Part shown: positions 1 through 7,027 of the stretch, one piece after another | How the letters are laid out: every line of letters begins with the position of its first letter | How positions within the stretch are numbered: position 1 is the stretch's first letter | Source: an uncultured Bacteroides sp. | GTDB taxonomy: Bacteria > Bacteroidota > Bacteroidia > Bacteroidales > Bacteroidaceae | Reading direction: 5' to 3' | Assembly (NCBI GenBank): GCA_902492205.1 | Contig: CABUKU010000007.1 | Location: forward strand, 62,001-126,000 | DNA: 64,000 nucleotides | Made by a program: the position numbers and the translations under genes | Notes under the pieces: model-generated | The model's input: only the letters and a program-made list of their open reading frames with translations | Told to the model about the DNA's origin: nothing | The model's database searches: none

Positions 1-2
1 GT

Positions 3-308
3 GTCCGCTCTGCGAATAGTGGAACTGTCGAAGGCAGAGTCCTGAAAACATCGGGTTATCGTGTGCAGGTATATGCAGGCAACAATTCCCGTACTGCAAA
101 GGAAGAAGCTGCACATATAGCGGCGCAGGTGAGAGAGTATTTTCCGGATTTAGCTGTATATACACGTTTTTCCAATCCTCGTTGGATATGCAGGGTAGGA
201 GATTACAGAAGTGTGGAAGAAGCGGATGCCATGATGAGAAAACTTAGAAGCACAGGTGTCTTTAAAGAAGTATCAATAGTAAAGGAACAAATTAATATAT
301 CTCTATAA
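3..308 (+). CDS. SPOR-domain protein, 3' part (cut by window edge)
   Basis: The reading frame is open from the first bases of the window, so the true start lies upstream. The visible 101 residues end in a SPOR-like fold: VQVYAG near the beginning, a stretch of alternating hydrophobic residues, then WICRVGDY and a final helix and strand. SPOR domains bind glycan strands stripped of stem peptides at division sites. The gene ends one base before the folE start codon, so the two are probably co-transcribed. A GTG at 63 is in frame but is not needed as a start, because the frame continues upstream of it. The family call rests on the motif only. Confidence 0.75.
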   Translation, partial: VRSANSGTVEGRVLKTSGYRVQVYAGNNSRTAKEEAAHIAAQVREYFPDLAVYTRFSNPRWICRVGDYRSVEEADAMMRKLRSTGVFKEVSIVKEQINISL

Positions 309-309
309 T

Positions 310-894
310 ATGTTGGAAATGGAAGAAACATCTTCACAGGTGATTGAAGAGTTGAAAGGTCATTATAAGCAGGTTCTTTCTTTGTTGGGAGAGGACGTTG
401 AACGTGAAGGATTGCTGAAAACTCCCGAACGTGTGGCTAAAGCCATGCTTACATTGACAAGAGGATATAATCAGGACCCTCATGCAGTTCTTGCTTCGGC
501 TAAGTTCAAAGAAGAATACAGCCAAATGGTTATTGTTAAGGACATTGATTTCTTTTCACTTTGTGAGCATCACATGCTTCCGTTTTACGGCAAAGCGCAT
601 GTGGCATATATTCCCAACGGATATATTACAGGATTGAGCAAAATAGCCCGTGTGGTAGATATTTTCTCTCATCGCCTGCAAGTGCAGGAACGTATGACTT
701 TGCAGATAAAGGAATGTATTCAGGAAACGTTGAATCCATTAGGTGTAATGGTGGTTATAGAAGCGAAACATATGTGCATGCAGATGCGTGGAGTGGAAAG
801 ACAAAATTCTGTTACTACAACTTCTGATTTTACAGGTGCTTTTAATCAGGCTAAGACACGTGAAGAGTTTATGAATCTCATAACACATAAATGA
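310..894 (+). CDS. folE: GTP cyclohydrolase I
   Basis: Converts GTP to 7,8-dihydroneopterin triphosphate, the first step of folate and pterin synthesis in the cytoplasm. The 194-residue product is close to the usual length for the bacterial enzyme. The zinc site is intact: CEHH at residues 85-88 and Cys156 in the MCMQMRG motif; the QNSVTT substrate-pocket stretch follows. The start is one base after the stop of the upstream SPOR gene, which suggests coupling; an in-frame ATG three codons later is an alternative. It converges on dnaG with only five bases between the stops. Confidence 0.97.
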   Translation: MLEMEETSSQVIEELKGHYKQVLSLLGEDVEREGLLKTPERVAKAMLTLTRGYNQDPHAVLASAKFKEEYSQMVIVKDIDFFSLCEHHMLPFYGKAHVAYIPNGYITGLSKIARVVDIFSHRLQVQERMTLQIKECIQETLNPLGVMVVIEAKHMCMQMRGVERQNSVTTTSDFTGAFNQAKTREEFMNLITHK

Positions 895-899
895 TTAAA

Positions 900-2870
900 T
901 TACATTGTAAGCACCCGGTCACCCAGTCTTTTGGCCATTATGTTTTGAATCTCTTTCAGCTCTTTGAACTTCTTCATAATGGCTTGACATTTTTCTTCAT
1001 TTTTAGCTGTTTCGGGATCTTGAAGAAGCCGCATGGTATGTTTCAGTTCTTCTTCAACAATCGCATTTTTGAAGTCAATCATTAATAGTGGAACCAGATC
1101 AACCAAACGCTCTTCATCAGCTACTATTTTCTGATTTTTCGAATGATATTTGCTCAGTTGGTAGCGGTCACTGATTAACTCGGCGGCGAGCTTGCTGATA
1201 ACCGGATCGGGATGAGCGAGAAAGTATCGTTCTGCAACGAAATTATTTTTTCCGATATGCTCACCTGCTTCGGCAAGTATTTTGCGATGCAAAGGATTAT
1301 GAAAAGCCAAATCGTCTTCTTTTAAATCATTGATAATGTATTCAATGACGGTTACAGGTATTTCTTCCCCGTTTTCTGCCGTTGCATAGCACATAACCTT
1401 TTCACCATAACGAACCAGTGATCGGAGAATCAATCGCTCTATTTTGTAAAATTCCCTTTCTTCCTGTCCATCGGACGGGATGAATGTTCCGTAAATTTCT
1501 TCTAATGCCTGGGGAGGAGCTTCTACTTTCTGTTCGGTTGCTATCTTTTCAAGGAAACTGTCATCCCGTTGCTTCAGTAGTTTGCCTATTTCATTCTGAA
1601 GAACTTGTTCGCTTACTTTCAGCAGTGAAGCGCATTCTTGCATACATGCATAGCGCACTATCTTGTTGGGTATCACGGCAATACTTTTCACCATGTCAGA
1701 CATAAGCTCCGCTTTCTTGATAGGATCATTTCCTACTTCTCCCAATAAAAGATTGGCTTTGAAATTGATAAAGTTGACTTCGTGCTCTTTGATATATTGC
1801 TGGAATTCCGTGGCGCTATGTTTCTTTGAAAAACTATCGGGATCGTCTCCGTCCGGTAAAAGTAGGATTTTAATGTTCATACCTTCACTCAGCAACATGT
1901 CTATACCACGTATGCTTGCTTTAATACCGGCAGCATCGCCGTCATATAAAACAGTAACATTATTGGTGAAACGTTGGATAAGCTTTATTTGCCCTGTCGT
2001 AAGCGAAGTTCCCGAAGAAGCAACGACATTCTCCACTCCGCTTTGATGCATGGAGATTACGTCCATGTAACCTTCTACCAAGAAACATTTGTCTTGCTTT
2101 ACAATGGCTTGCTTGGCAAAGTAAATGCCATAGAGCTCGTTACTTTTGTGGTATATTTCACTTTCAGGCGAGTTGACATATTTGGCGGTTTTGGCATCTG
2201 TTTGAAGTACGCGACCTCCGAAAGCCACAATCTTTCCTGTGACGGTATGTACGGGAAAGATAACCCTGCCCCAAAAACGGTCGCGAAGAGAACCGTCGTC
2301 CCTTGTGTAGCATAATCCGGTTTTGGTCAGGAATTCCGCCTGATAGCCTTTGCGGATGGCTTCTTTGGCAAGAGCATCATGTCCGGAAGTGCTGAATCCT
2401 AATTGAAACTTTTTTATAATATCGTCCCGGATGGCACGGTGCCGGAAATACGCCATACCGATGGATTGTCCGTCTACATGATTGTAAAGGATATTTTGGA
2501 AGTAATCCCGTGCAAATTCATTGACTACAAACATACTCTCACGAGTGCTTTGCGCCTGCTTTTCTTCGTTGCTCAGCTCCCGTTCTTTTACCTCGATATT
2601 GTATTTCTTGGCAAGATATTTCAGTGCTTCGTAGTAAGACATCTGTTCATGCTCCATGATGAAGTGAACAGCATTCCCGCCTTTACCGCAGCTAAAGCAT
2701 TTGCATACTCCTTTTGAGGGTGAAACACTGAATGAAGGTGTCTTTTCATTGTGGAACGGGCACAAGCCTACATAGTTGACACCCCGTTTTTTGAGTGTAA
2801 CAAACTCCGATACCACATCTACAATCTGTGCGGCATCCAGTATTCTGTCTATGGTAGCTTGATCAATCAT
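900..2870 (-). CDS. dnaG: DNA primase
   Basis: Synthesises RNA primers for the lagging strand in partnership with the replicative helicase. The 656-residue protein shows the three classic parts: an N-terminal CHC2 zinc finger (Cys37, His40, Cys58, Cys61), the RNA polymerase core with a TOPRIM domain around residues 255-345 (motifs VEGYMD and LYDGDAAG), and a C-terminal helicase-binding region. Length and domain order are normal. It reads away from the following candidate small RNA. This is presumably the chromosomal primase; the DnaB-type helicase 2 kb away is a separate accessory copy. Confidence 0.97.
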   Translation of the reverse strand: MIDQATIDRILDAAQIVDVVSEFVTLKKRGVNYVGLCPFHNEKTPSFSVSPSKGVCKCFSCGKGGNAVHFIMEHEQMSYYEALKYLAKKYNIEVKERELSNEEKQAQSTRESMFVVNEFARDYFQNILYNHVDGQSIGMAYFRHRAIRDDIIKKFQLGFSTSGHDALAKEAIRKGYQAEFLTKTGLCYTRDDGSLRDRFWGRVIFPVHTVTGKIVAFGGRVLQTDAKTAKYVNSPESEIYHKSNELYGIYFAKQAIVKQDKCFLVEGYMDVISMHQSGVENVVASSGTSLTTGQIKLIQRFTNNVTVLYDGDAAGIKASIRGIDMLLSEGMNIKILLLPDGDDPDSFSKKHSATEFQQYIKEHEVNFINFKANLLLGEVGNDPIKKAELMSDMVKSIAVIPNKIVRYACMQECASLLKVSEQVLQNEIGKLLKQRDDSFLEKIATEQKVEAPPQALEEIYGTFIPSDGQEEREFYKIERLILRSLVRYGEKVMCYATAENGEEIPVTVIEYIINDLKEDDLAFHNPLHRKILAEAGEHIGKNNFVAERYFLAHPDPVISKLAAELISDRYQLSKYHSKNQKIVADEERLVDLVPLLMIDFKNAIVEEELKHTMRLLQDPETAKNEEKCQAIMKKFKELKEIQNIMAKRLGDRVLTM

Positions 2871-3041
2871 TGCGTTTCCCCTAAAAGCAGATGCGAAGTT
2901 ACTAAAAGAAAATCGACCGTCAAAGTGAGTAGGTTATTTTATTATATTCTTTGTAAGTGTTAATAATTCGGATGTCATCTCTTAACAAATCCGATTAAAT
3001 TCTTAAATCATGTTACAAAACATGCTTTTTTATTTGGTTAA

Positions 3042-3072
3042 TTTGGAGATTCGTTAGAAGTCCGTATCTTTG
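3042..3072 (+). promoter_or_regulatory. Strong Bacteroides-type promoter
   Basis: TTTG at 3042-3045, a 19-base spacer, then TATCTTTG at 3065-3072 followed by C. This matches the primary sigma consensus of Bacteroides. The expected transcription start is near 3079. No coding region follows on this strand before the terminator at 3116-3140. Confidence 0.8.
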
Positions 3073-3096
3073 CAATGTGTTTTTCATAGTATTAGA

Positions 3097-3140
3097 TTTA
3101 AGGTTAACAAAGGTTGGAGTCAGGCGTGACTCCTTTTTTT
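3097..3140 (+). repeat. 44-base direct repeat, copy 1 (contains terminator)
   Basis: This segment and 21904-21947 agree at 39 of 44 positions. Both contain GTTAACA, then an 18-base perfect hairpin (GGAGTCAGGCGTGACTCC) and a T-run. Copy 1 directly abuts the amidase stop codon (3139-3141). The two copies enclose the amidase-helicase-capsule block. Confidence 0.85.
3116..3140 (+). terminator. Rho-independent terminator
   Basis: Perfect 8-base-pair stem GGAGTCAG/CGTGACTCC with a minimal loop at 3116-3133, followed by seven T on the plus strand. Confidence 0.85.
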
Positions 3141-3579
3141 ATACCCTAACGCCAAATTCCTTTTCCGCATCAAAGCAAGGGCAAGCCTTGTGAATATCCG
3201 CACTCAGTTGATAATGTCCCAGCACTTTCACATCCCCGAACGCATGTCGCAAGGCATAAACCAGATCGCGCAAAGACGAACGTTGTTGCCATGTTCGCGT
3301 GTCGGCAGGTTTTCCGGTTTCATCCAATCCTCCTTCATAGCAGATGCCTATGCTGTGCAAATTGAATCCTTTGGCATGTGCCCCGATTTTTTCGATCGGG
3401 CGGGTGGCATGCACACCGCCGTCCCGGGTGATATAAAAATGATAGCCTGTCCCGTCAAACCCTCTGCCGCGGTGGCAGGCATCGAGCTGCTCCACCGTGA
3501 AAGGAGCATTGCAGCGCGTGGCGCTGCAATGGATCACGAGCATCTTAATCTCGCGAGGTAACATCCCGTCCTGTCTCAT
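3139..3579 (-). CDS. N-acetylmuramoyl-L-alanine amidase (Amidase_2 type)
   Basis: Small peptidoglycan amidase of the T7-lysozyme/PGRP fold, about 146 residues, without an obvious signal peptide. The N-terminal VIHCSATR supplies the first zinc histidine (His17). YHFYITRDGG, the GAHAKGFN segment and a C-terminal GHY...CPCFD segment complete the pattern. I place the start at ATG 3579 because it overlaps the stop of the upstream smalltalk gene as ATGA, a typical coupling; a TTG at 3588 is in frame but less likely. Amidases of this kind recur beside Bacteroides capsule loci and in phage-like clusters. Whether it acts on the host wall or is a phage relic cannot be told here. Confidence 0.88.
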   Translation of the reverse strand: MRQDGMLPREIKMLVIHCSATRCNAPFTVEQLDACHRGRGFDGTGYHFYITRDGGVHATRPIEKIGAHAKGFNLHSIGICYEGGLDETGKPADTRTWQQRSSLRDLVYALRHAFGDVKVLGHYQLSADIHKACPCFDAEKEFGVRV

Positions 3580-3686
3580 CCCACACAAGATGTTATGCCG
3601 ATAGCACTTGCCACGGTGGTTGCCACGGCGATGATGACCTTGATTACAATACTCCAGATTGATTTTTTTCCTGATGTTGTTGACAT
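3576..3686 (-). CDS. Smalltalk protein (36 aa)
   Basis: This short gene was found by reading the gap between the amidase and the HU-like gene. It starts at ATG 3686 and ends at TGA 3576-3578, giving 36 residues. It begins MSTTSGKKSIW, continues with one hydrophobic helix rich in Ile, Val and Ala, and ends ITSCVG. This is the form of the 'smalltalk' proteins annotated in Bacteroides between an HU-family gene and an amidase. It overlaps the amidase start by four bases. The helix could insert in the membrane, and the late cysteine resembles a lipobox position only loosely. Function unknown. Confidence 0.85.
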   Translation of the reverse strand: MSTTSGKKSIWSIVIKVIIAVATTVASAIGITSCVG

Positions 3687-3690
3687 GATT

Positions 3691-3728
3691 TTTAGTGTTT
3701 AGTGAATTAGTGATAAGTGATTAGTATT
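3691..3728. repeat. Heptamer-type direct repeats (TTAGTG units)
   Basis: The stretch is built from about five near-copies of TTAGTGA/TTAGTGT in a row between the HU-like and smalltalk genes. A related but inverted arrangement occurs at 47595-47657. Confidence 0.6.
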
Positions 3729-3746
3729 AAAAGGGGAGATTTGCGG

Positions 3747-4184
3747 CTATTCCCCCATTTCCGCAACTCCTTCGGCTTCCCCGGCCTGCTTCTCGTTATC
3801 CGCCACATAAGGGATAAACTTCACATTGCGGCACATGTCGAGTAACTGCGTGCTGGGGTGGAAATTCACCTTGCAGCCCTTGATGTTTGTTTTGCCGAAA
3901 TCTTTTGCGGTAACGGCGGGATGGGTTTGCAGAACCAGACGGAAATTCCCCAGTTTGCCTATCTGGGCGATGTCTCCCGCCGAAAGCACGTTTTGAATCT
4001 CCAACAGGAACTCACCGATAGCCCCTTCCAACTCACCGGTGGAGAAACTGGAACGCTCCCCGATGCGCTTGCAGATTTCCTCCACCGAAATGCGACGATA
4101 GGAACGTGAAAGACCGTAATACTTTTTCGGTGCTTCGGGATTCATGGGATTTTTACGGGAAACCACTACATACTGTTGTGCCAT
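3747..4184 (-). CDS. HU-family DNA-binding protein
   Basis: About 145 residues, longer than canonical HU (about 90), in the style of the Bacteroides HU-like proteins with an N-terminal extension. Residues 1-30 (MAQQYVVVSRKNP...) are the extension. The helical body and beta arm follow, with LGNFRLVLQTHPAV corresponding to the HU saddle. The acidic C-terminus (NEKQAGEAEGVAEMGE) is unusual for a DNA binder. I chose ATG 4184 because the longer open frame upstream runs through the promoter and is AT-rich. It belongs to the HU-smalltalk-amidase operon and is divergent from the DUF4248 gene. Confidence 0.85.
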   Translation of the reverse strand: MAQQYVVVSRKNPMNPEAPKKYYGLSRSYRRISVEEICKRIGERSSFSTGELEGAIGEFLLEIQNVLSAGDIAQIGKLGNFRLVLQTHPAVTAKDFGKTNIKGCKVNFHPSTQLLDMCRNVKFIPYVADNEKQAGEAEGVAEMGE

Positions 4185-4234
4185 TTTAATTTGATTTACA
4201 GTTAATAATTGAGAATGAATAATTGATACATTTT

Positions 4235-4258
4235 GTAACCGGTTACGCTGCAAATATA
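4235..4258 (-). promoter_or_regulatory. HU operon promoter with palindromic operator candidate
   Basis: On the minus strand TATATTTGC (4250-4258) is a good -7 element. A perfect 12-base palindrome, GTAACCGGTTAC (4235-4246), falls on the predicted transcription start, where a bound protein would block initiation. No convincing -33 element was seen at the expected distance. The regulator is unknown; autoregulation by the HU-like or the divergent DUF4248 protein is possible. Confidence 0.5.
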
Positions 4259-4374
4259 CTGCTTGTGCAAAGGCGGATGAATGGCAGTGAACAGCTATGA
4301 ACAGTAAGAAATTAATTACATTCGGATGCTTGTGCAATACGCTGAAAATGAGTATATTTACAGTAAAAAGAAGA

Positions 4375-4611
4375 ATGGAAGAGATGGAACTGTTTGTGGT
4401 GAAATGTTATGGCAAGTCGGAACTGGCACAGATGTATTTCCCCGGTTTGCGCCGGGAGACTGCCGCACAAAAGCTGAAACGATGGATAAGGAAATGCTCG
4501 GAACTGTCCGGCGAACTGAATAAGGAAGAATACGGATACAGGGTTCAGACACGTACCTACTCCGCCCGGGAAGTCAGACTGATTGTACATTATCTGGGAG
4601 AGCCGTTTTAA
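4375..4611 (+). CDS. DUF4248 domain protein
   Basis: A small basic protein of about 78 residues. It carries the family signature FVVKCYGKSELAQMYFP near the start, KLKRWIRKC in the middle, and the C-terminal VRLIVHYLGEPF. DUF4248 genes are regularly found next to HU-like and amidase genes in Bacteroides, and the pattern suggests a helix-turn-helix-like DNA binder; no function is established that I know of. The start is ATG 4375 after AAAAAGAAG; ATG 4384 is also possible. A weak -7 element (TATATTTAC) lies just upstream. The gene is divergent from the HU operon. Confidence 0.85.
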   Translation: MEEMELFVVKCYGKSELAQMYFPGLRRETAAQKLKRWIRKCSELSGELNKEEYGYRVQTRTYSAREVRLIVHYLGEPF

Positions 4612-4621
4612 GGTTGATCTA

Positions 4622-4747
4622 TATCTCCCCTCCTTATGGAGGAGGGGTTAGGGGTGGTGGTAGATAACAGATTCCTATTTAATGATGTTTTAAAGGTATT
4701 CTTTCCTACCACCACCCCCTGCCCCTCCTCCATAAGGAGGGGAGATA
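4622..4747. repeat. 42-base inverted repeat pair (MITE-like or REP-like)
   Basis: Arms at 4622-4663 and 4706-4747 match at 39 of 42 positions in inverted orientation around a 42-base spacer. Each arm also folds on itself (CTCCCCTCC...GGAGGAGGGG). Sequences of this GGAGGGG/TTAGGGGTGG type are dispersed in Bacteroidetes genomes, from memory. No open frame lies inside, so it would be non-autonomous if mobile. Confidence 0.75.
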
Positions 4748-4829
4748 AGAGATAAAGCCTTATGTTAAAACGATGTGTAGAAAGAGTAGCTCAAGAGGGG
4801 AAATTAGTTTTTCGCCCCCCCTAAAAAAA

Positions 4830-4935
4830 CAATCACCGCGGACATTATTTCAATCGCCGCGGTGATTGTTCCATTCGCCGCCTTGATTGAAACAATCGCC
4901 GCGGCGATTGAAATAACGTCCGCGGCGATTGGAAA
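4830..4935. repeat. 21-base periodic dyad array (locus A, 5 units)
   Basis: Five consecutive units begin at 4830, 4851, 4872, 4893 and 4914, each 21 bases (the last 22). The most regular unit is CAATCGCCGCGGCGATTG plus AAA, itself a perfect palindrome. The array is also roughly symmetric as a whole: units 1-2 are the inverse complement of units 4-5 with three differences. It lies between the convergent DUF4248 and helicase genes. Confidence 0.9.
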
Positions 4936-4941
4936 CATCCC

Positions 4942-6303
4942 TTAAATCAAATCCGGAATATAATCACCTATGCGCGTCAGGCTCTTGTCATGGCCGAAAT
5001 AGATCTTTCCCGTAGCCCCGTTGCGGTGCTTGGCTATGATGATGATACCTAGGTTCTCGGTAGGATACCCGCTCTCCCTGTCGGTGGCGATGCCGGCAAG
5101 AGCGGGACGGTAGAGCAACCCCACCAGGTCGGCGTCCTGCTCTATGGAACCACTCTCACGCAGGTGGCTCAACTGGGGCACTTTGCCGGGACGGTTCTCC
5201 GAGTCGCGGTTCAACTGGCACAGGAGCACCACGGGGCAATCCATCTCCTTGGCAAGCAGCTTCGCCTGATGCGCCGCCTGTGCCACCTCCTGTTCACGGT
5301 TGCGGTTGGGGTTGCCCGTGGCCATGTCCGCCAGTTGCAGGTAGTCGATGTAAATGGCATCCAAGCCGTGTTTCGATTTCTGCAGACGGGCTTCGCTGCG
5401 GATGTAATCCATGCTCATTTTTGCGCTGTCATCCACCCTGATATTTAACCCGCTGAGTCTCACCGCTGCGGCTTGTGCCTGTTCCATCTCCTCCGTCCCG
5501 ATCTTTCCGTTGCGCCACGAGTGCGGATCTATCCTTGTTTCGGACATGATCCACTTGTCCGCCAGCCGTTCGCCGGACATTTCCAGGCTGCACACCAGCA
5601 CGTGGTAACCTGCCCGGGCGGCGGCTTTCACCATGTGCATCGCCACCGAGGTCTTACCCGTCCCGGGACGTCCGGCTATCACTATGAGCTCCTTGCGCTG
5701 CAAGCCGGCAGTCAGGTCGTCCAGGTCTTGCAGCCCCGTGGGGATGCCGGTTAGCCCGTTCACATTGTTCTGCACACGCCCCCGGGCTTCGCGCATGGCA
5801 TCGTCCATAAGCGCAGCCATGCCGCGGACGTTCTGCGCCCATGCGCAGTCGCCCTCCACCCCGTCGAGCAGGTGGCGGCAGGATGCGAGCACCTCAGCCG
5901 TGTCAAACGTTTCGTCCTGTGCCTGCGCCTGCAATTCGCAGAAGCCCCGGATGAGCATCCGGCGCAGGTATTTGTCCTTCACTATGAGCGCATGGCGTTC
6001 AACGTGCGCCGAGCTTGCCACACGCGAGGCAAGACGGGTTATTTCATACGGTCCGCCTATCCCGTCGAGCCTCCCGCGCCGTTTCAGTTCTTCGGTCACC
6101 GTGAGCATATCCACTTCCCGCCCGTCCCTGTGCATGCAGGCAATGGCATCATAGATCTCACGGTGCGTTTTGTTGTAAAACATCTCCGGGCGGAGTATCT
6201 TCTCCACCATGACCATCGCCTTGGTTTCGAGCAGCAATGCGCCGATAACCACCTCTTCCAGCTCCGTTGCAGAGGGAAGAGGCATCTGTTGGTTCATTTC
6301 CAC
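4942..6303 (-). CDS. DnaB-family replicative helicase (accessory copy)
   Basis: Hexameric 5'-3' helicase that opens the fork ahead of polymerase. The 453 residues show the N-terminal all-helical domain (1-105), a linker, and the RecA-like core with Walker A GRPGTGKT at 211-218, Walker B (YIDYLQLAD) and the DnaB C-terminal motifs. It is intact and close to the usual length. It follows the upstream helix-turn-helix gene by four bases, so both form one operon, like a phage or plasmid initiator-loader plus helicase pair. The coding sequence is clearly more GC-rich than the flanking core genes, a sign of transfer. The chromosomal dnaB is expected elsewhere. Confidence 0.92.
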   Translation of the reverse strand: MEMNQQMPLPSATELEEVVIGALLLETKAMVMVEKILRPEMFYNKTHREIYDAIACMHRDGREVDMLTVTEELKRRGRLDGIGGPYEITRLASRVASSAHVERHALIVKDKYLRRMLIRGFCELQAQAQDETFDTAEVLASCRHLLDGVEGDCAWAQNVRGMAALMDDAMREARGRVQNNVNGLTGIPTGLQDLDDLTAGLQRKELIVIAGRPGTGKTSVAMHMVKAAARAGYHVLVCSLEMSGERLADKWIMSETRIDPHSWRNGKIGTEEMEQAQAAAVRLSGLNIRVDDSAKMSMDYIRSEARLQKSKHGLDAIYIDYLQLADMATGNPNRNREQEVAQAAHQAKLLAKEMDCPVVLLCQLNRDSENRPGKVPQLSHLRESGSIEQDADLVGLLYRPALAGIATDRESGYPTENLGIIIIAKHRNGATGKIYFGHDKSLTRIGDYIPDLI

Positions 6304-6307
6304 GGCT

Positions 6308-6934
6308 TCACACGAATTCGTTCAGGAAACATTTATCGGCAAGATAGTTGCATGCTTTCTTGCAGAACCTCACATCGGTGAGGCTGTAATAATAGTTTTC
6401 GATGTTGGCAATGGCGAGTTCGCGTTCGTTGACGGACAGCTTGCTCCACTCACGGCGTGCCGCCCCTATCTCCGTCTTGTTCAGCCCGGTTTGCCCGTGA
6501 TACATGTTCCAGAACTCGGCAAACATCTCCTCGCTGCGGTTCTTGCCGTTTTTGCCGCCTGTTTCCCGGCACGTGAAAAACTCATAGTGTATGATCACGA
6601 TGTGGGTGGTGTATTTGTTTTCCACTTTCTCCAGAAAGCCTTCGCAGGCAAGTTCGTCGATGAAACGTCTCGTCTTTCCCACTTTCCAGTGGAACAGTTT
6701 CGCCCACTGCGCCATGGAGCGCAAGGACGCACCCCGGCGGCACAGGTATTCCCTGCCGTGGATGGTGACCGTCTTGTCGGCATGGTTTACATTTGTCAGC
6801 AATATGATAATTCCCTCCACATCGCTCACACCGCATGTTTGGGTTTTCAGCATCTTTTCCAGTACCACTTTGGGTAAAAGGATGAATCCTTTGGAATAGG
6901 CTTCCGACCGGATATTTTTAAAAACTTCTTTCAT
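6308..6934 (-). CDS. Helix-turn-helix replication protein (helicase loader or organiser-like)
   Basis: A 208-residue protein whose N-terminal half resembles a winged helix-turn-helix of phage replication organisers: LRSMAQWAKLFHWKVGKTRRFIDELACEGFLEKV is the likely recognition region (about residues 70-105). The C-terminal half contains EFWNMYHG and an YYYSL...CKKACNYLADK segment like the DnaD/DnaT-type tails that contact the helicase. It lies four bases upstream of the DnaB-like gene. By analogy it may recruit the helicase to an origin. I do not recognise a precise family. Confidence 0.65.
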   Translation of the reverse strand: MKEVFKNIRSEAYSKGFILLPKVVLEKMLKTQTCGVSDVEGIIILLTNVNHADKTVTIHGREYLCRRGASLRSMAQWAKLFHWKVGKTRRFIDELACEGFLEKVENKYTTHIVIIHYEFFTCRETGGKNGKNRSEEMFAEFWNMYHGQTGLNKTEIGAARREWSKLSVNERELAIANIENYYYSLTDVRFCKKACNYLADKCFLNEFV

Positions 6935-6957
6935 TGATTAATTCCGTTTGGTTTTGC

Positions 6958-7027
6958 AATAGATTTGCCCATAAAAACCGGACAGGCAGGCGGAGAGGCA
7001 AATCTATTTGTATTCTATTAAATTACA
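6958..7027 (-). promoter_or_regulatory. Promoter and 12-base inverted repeat upstream of the replication operon
   Basis: A perfect inverted repeat (AATAGATTTGCC at 6958-6969, its complement at 6997-7008) surrounds 27 bases. The right arm, read on the minus strand, gives TAGATTTGC, with GTTG 19 bases upstream: a plausible promoter for the helix-turn-helix and helicase genes, with a start near 6990. The arms could serve as an operator or form a hairpin in the leader. Confidence 0.55.

Larger units (their letters stand above)
3079..3140 (+). ncRNA. Candidate short noncoding RNA (about 60 nt)
   Basis: The segment lies between a consensus promoter (3042-3072) and an intrinsic terminator (stem 3116-3133, then seven T). 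Only about 37 unpaired bases separate the predicted start from the stem, and no open reading frame of useful size fits. It sits between the 5' end of dnaG and the 3' end of the amidase gene, both on the opposite strand, so it is not the leader or tail of either gene. The last 44 bases recur nearly unchanged at 21904-21947 without a clear promoter. Function unknown; expression is inferred. Confidence 0.5.

Noticed and set aside
3190..3561. A 123-codon frame on the plus strand opposite the amidase gene.
   Set aside because: It is a shadow of the amidase reading frame in GC-rich sequence; the minus-strand frame has a clear domain.
5164..6877. Several long plus-strand frames opposite the helicase and helix-turn-helix genes.
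   Set aside because: GC-rich antisense shadows without start signals or protein similarity; the minus-strand genes are convincing.
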